This document shows, piece by piece, positions 61,643 to 64,000 of a stretch of DNA of 64,000 bases (positions are counted from its first letter, which is position 1; every line of letters starts with the position of its first letter). The translations under genes and the position numbers were made by a program. The notes under the pieces were generated by a model. It saw only the letters and a program-made list of their open reading frames with translations. It was not told where the DNA came from and did no database searches. The stretch comes from JAJRRL01 sp047404195 (lineage in GTDB: Bacteria; Pseudomonadota; Gammaproteobacteria; JAJRRL01), in assembly GCA_047404195.1 (NCBI GenBank), contig JBDOIU010000018.1, forward strand, positions 62,001 to 126,000. The letters run 5' to 3'.

Positions 61643-64000
61643 ATGAAGAACGGTTCCAATCAGCAATCAGCAACACAGCGTGATTTTTCAGAGGCTTTAG
61701 ATAAACGTCAGTGGCAGCAAGTTCTGTCTTTATTGCGTGTGCCTGAAAACAGTATTAACCCGAATTTAAGTGTGGGGGTCAAAACGCCTTTGCTCAAGGC
61801 TATAGAAATTGGTCAAGTGGAGGTGGTACTAGCTCTGCTGAAGCATTCAGAAATTAACCCGAATTTAAGTTTGTGGGACAAAACGCCTTTGTTCAAGGCT
61901 ATAGAAACTGGTCAAGTGGAGATGGTGCAGGCTCTATTAGCCCACCCTAAAATTGATCCGAATTTGAGGCGTGATAAATATGCAGATACTCCTCTTATAA
62001 AGGCCATAAAAGCTGGTCAAGTGGAAATTGTCCGAGCACTGTTAGCACATAAAAAAACTGATCCGAATCTAAAAGCAAAAGGGGTGCTAGGCGAAACTAT
62101 GATAAGCCCGCTGTACTTAGTAATACAAAAGCATAGTGATGGGCTCACTGGCCTGGTAAGGCTAGAGATTGTAAAGTTGCTACTGAGAAACGGGCGCACG
62201 CGTCTGGGTGGATATGGCTTGTTAGAGAGAGTATTCGATAGGGCGCAGTTGCAAGCAGATAGGCATATCCAAATGCAGATACTTTATTTGCTTTTAACAT
62301 GTGGTAGTCGTAGTTTAGGTTACCGTATAGGTGATGGGTTCACGGCAGCAGACAAAGCAGGGCTTTATCAATGTGCAAGGCTTATTATGAGAGTTTCAAA
62401 CTCATGGCTGATCGATAATATCTATTGGTATGACCAATCTCTCACTCCTGGTACTGTGACCGACAGTCATTGTCAGCTATTAGTGGCGTTGCTTGAGTCT
62501 GGTGTGATGTTGCGTACTTATCATTTCACCCCGGTTTGGTGTCATTATATAAAATATTCTACAAAGCACCTAGCCTCTTGGTTGCGGCGCCATTACCCTA
62601 AAGTGCATGCTAGACTGCGTCTTGTTAAGAATAGGTCCTTGTGGGTGGAAGATTTCAATGCTTTTAATGCCACTGTCTCATCTGATCATGAATTGCCAAT
62701 TACGATATTCCAGCCTGACAATCTGGCATTACTGTGTCAACTGCGTGCCACTTGTAAGATGACAAACATATTTGCACTCCACTGGGTTTATGCTCGCTAC
62801 TGTGGTGGTCACTATTTCGATCGTTTTATCGCTTATCGTCGCAAATTGTATCCTTCAGATAAAGAGCAATTTGTACTAGATGACAGGATTGTACCTCGGT
62901 TGACAGGTTTTTTTGGGCGTGTGAGCGGGCGGCAATTGGTAGCGCAGGTGCTCAGGTGTAGTACAAACTCTACTTGGTTAGACCCAAAAACACCGAATCA
63001 ACTCACCATGCTTGTACGGTTAACATGTCGTGGTTGGGAACTCTCTCAGATACGTAAAATGTTATCAAAAAAGCTGATTCAAATCAATCGAAATTCGCAA
63101 AATAAATCGAGTATGATTAGCATGGTAAAATCAATATTCTTTGGTTTTGGTCAAGTTGGTTTTGCTTGTTTTGGTGCAGATTCCCGACGTTACTTTAAGT
63201 TGCCAGCACTATCAAAAGTAGTTAATACATCCATGATTGCCTGGTACGCCTATGGTTTAGTCATTGCAAAACAGTGGTCTCTGTTGAATGCATTAATTCA
63301 CTCACACTACCAAGAGTGTCTGCCTATGATACTGCGAGGATTCGCACAAACAGGTATGCATCTGAGTCCGGAGGCTGCGCAAGCATTCGTTCGGAAATTT
63401 GTTAAGCAAGATAAAAATTCCGATGTGTTAGGTGCCACAACATCTCAGGCAAGCAGGGTAGCCCAGCTTGCTGATGAGTTATCATGTGGTTTAGCTTTAT
63501 CTGGTCAATATCTTCCTGATTGGAATGATATCAATAGGGTGTTATATGGCAATAGTGCGGAGTATCGTATTCCCTTTTCACTATCTGGTTATATCAGAGG
63601 CCTTGCTTTACTGGGTGATGTTACCGCTTTGCAACATATTGTTAGGGACCAAATACAAGATCCCAGTATTGACTGGCGTGAATGCCCCTCCTATTACTGT
63701 GATTGGTATTCAGATTCGCTGGTGTATCAGCAGGCTGTTACCTCCGAGCCAATCAATGTCCTCGAGATAGCCCTGGCTGCTAATCCAGGCTTGTCAGGTA
63801 GCTCGGCATTTTGTCGTTTGCAGCCCCAGTTGAGTGAGGTTGACCTACAGTCGGTGCAGGATGCACCGAACGGTGTTACTGAGCAAGAGGCTCCTGCTGC
63901 GCCACAGCAGCCAGTTGTTCACTCGCCGGAGCAGCGACCACAGTTGAAGGGCTGGATGCTGGCTTCATGCATTGCATTGGGTGTCGGTGTCAGTGCTGGT
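61643..64000 (+). CDS. Ankyrin-repeat protein, C terminus beyond window
   Basis: 786 codons, open at the right edge. Residues ~10-150 hold four ankyrin-like units with near-identical text (TPLLKAIEIGQVEVVLALL, TPLFKAIETGQVEMVQALL, TPLIKAIKAGQVEIVRALL) separated by INPNL/IDPNL turns, so recently duplicated. A long helical region without a known family follows, then a Pro/Gln-rich linker and, at the very edge, a hydrophobic segment GWMLASCIALGVGVSAG, the start of a C-terminal membrane helix. No signal peptide. Unlike the array at 21-25 kb, repeats are few. Candidate effector with a membrane-anchored C terminus. Confidence 0.8.
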   Translation, partial: MKNGSNQQSATQRDFSEALDKRQWQQVLSLLRVPENSINPNLSVGVKTPLLKAIEIGQVEVVLALLKHSEINPNLSLWDKTPLFKAIETGQVEMVQALLAHPKIDPNLRRDKYADTPLIKAIKAGQVEIVRALLAHKKTDPNLKAKGVLGETMISPLYLVIQKHSDGLTGLVRLEIVKLLLRNGRTRLGGYGLLERVFDRAQLQADRHIQMQILYLLLTCGSRSLGYRIGDGFTAADKAGLYQCARLIMRVSNSWLIDNIYWYDQSLTPGTVTDSHCQLLVALLESGVMLRTYHFTPVWCHYIKYSTKHLASWLRRHYPKVHARLRLVKNRSLWVEDFNAFNATVSSDHELPITIFQPDNLALLCQLRATCKMTNIFALHWVYARYCGGHYFDRFIAYRRKLYPSDKEQFVLDDRIVPRLTGFFGRVSGRQLVAQVLRCSTNSTWLDPKTPNQLTMLVRLTCRGWELSQIRKMLSKKLIQINRNSQNKSSMISMVKSIFFGFGQVGFACFGADSRRYFKLPALSKVVNTSMIAWYAYGLVIAKQWSLLNALIHSHYQECLPMILRGFAQTGMHLSPEAAQAFVRKFVKQDKNSDVLGATTSQASRVAQLADELSCGLALSGQYLPDWNDINRVLYGNSAEYRIPFSLSGYIRGLALLGDVTALQHIVRDQIQDPSIDWRECPSYYCDWYSDSLVYQQAVTSEPINVLEIALAANPGLSGSSAFCRLQPQLSEVDLQSVQDAPNGVTEQEAPAAPQQPVVHSPEQRPQLKGWMLASCIALGVGVSAG

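Overview
The window reads as chromosome of a host-associated gammaproteobacterium, most likely a Legionellales-type (Coxiella/Legionella/Berkiella-like) intracellular bacterium. This is an inference from content: gammaproteobacterial housekeeping genes (dprA, smg, topA, tsaC, queF, metK, ahcY, cyoE, mutT, coaE, zapD, ygfZ) alternate with large orphan genes of the kind used as secreted effectors (ankyrin repeats, Fic folds, OTU folds, a HAD enzyme with a membrane tail, Inc-like paired transmembrane helices, DUF4116) and with a VirB-type secretion fragment. No species marker is present, so the genus is left open.

Layout. 1-5.3 kb: a truncated membrane protein, then dprA, smg-topA and tsaC. 5.4-7.5 kb: three small orphan genes, two of them paralogues with matching upstream regions. 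7.6-13.5 kb: a methyl-cycle/queuosine operon (metK-ahcY-lipoprotein-queF), cyoE and a periplasmic binding protein. 13.7-17.7 kb: a giant AAA ATPase-TOPRIM-OTU gene split by two homopolymer frameshifts. 18-26.2 kb: methyltransferase, MscS channel, a 1290-residue ankyrin protein, an IS30 remnant and a DUF4116 protein. 26.4-31.4 kb: a scarred region with gene fragments (shikimate-kinase-like, coaE-like), an SDR/kinase-like pair, a regulated Fic protein, a hairpin-rich repeat family and tRNA-Ser(GGA). 31.6-37.1 kb: acetyltransferase, hydrolase, an orphan, and a group of small exported proteins, one interrupted by an in-frame TGA. 37.3-40.7 kb: a 1133-residue orphan. 41.0-44.7 kb: virB2-virB3-virB4-virB5, tightly overlapping. 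45.0-49.7 kb: a second AAA-TOPRIM-OTU gene, opposite strand. 50-54.1 kb: two related proteins with paired membrane helices. 54.4-57 kb: mutT, coaE, zapD, GNAT. 57.1-60.2 kb: a HAD/membrane protein and a variant Fic protein. 60.2-64 kb: ygfZ and a truncated ankyrin protein.

The strongest candidate for something undescribed is the pair of homologous giant proteins at 13.8-17.7 and 45.0-49.7 kb. Each couples an ABC/OLD-type ATPase to a TOPRIM domain (the pairing seen in OLD nucleases and in the PARIS proteins AriA/AriB) and then to OTU-type cysteine-protease folds. The two copies have decayed in opposite ways. The first keeps the OTU catalytic Cys but is frameshifted inside Walker A. The second keeps the ATPase and TOPRIM but has replaced the OTU Cys by Asn in both of its tandem OTU folds, and carries a nuclear-localisation-like basic stretch near its C terminus. 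Whether this is an anti-phage nuclease, a translocated host-directed effector, or a defence protein turned effector cannot be settled from sequence alone.

Signs of ongoing decay (frameshifts, nonsense codon, gene fragments next to repeats, an IS30 scrap, a VirB operon lacking B6 and B8-B11 in view) fit a genome adapting to life inside a host.
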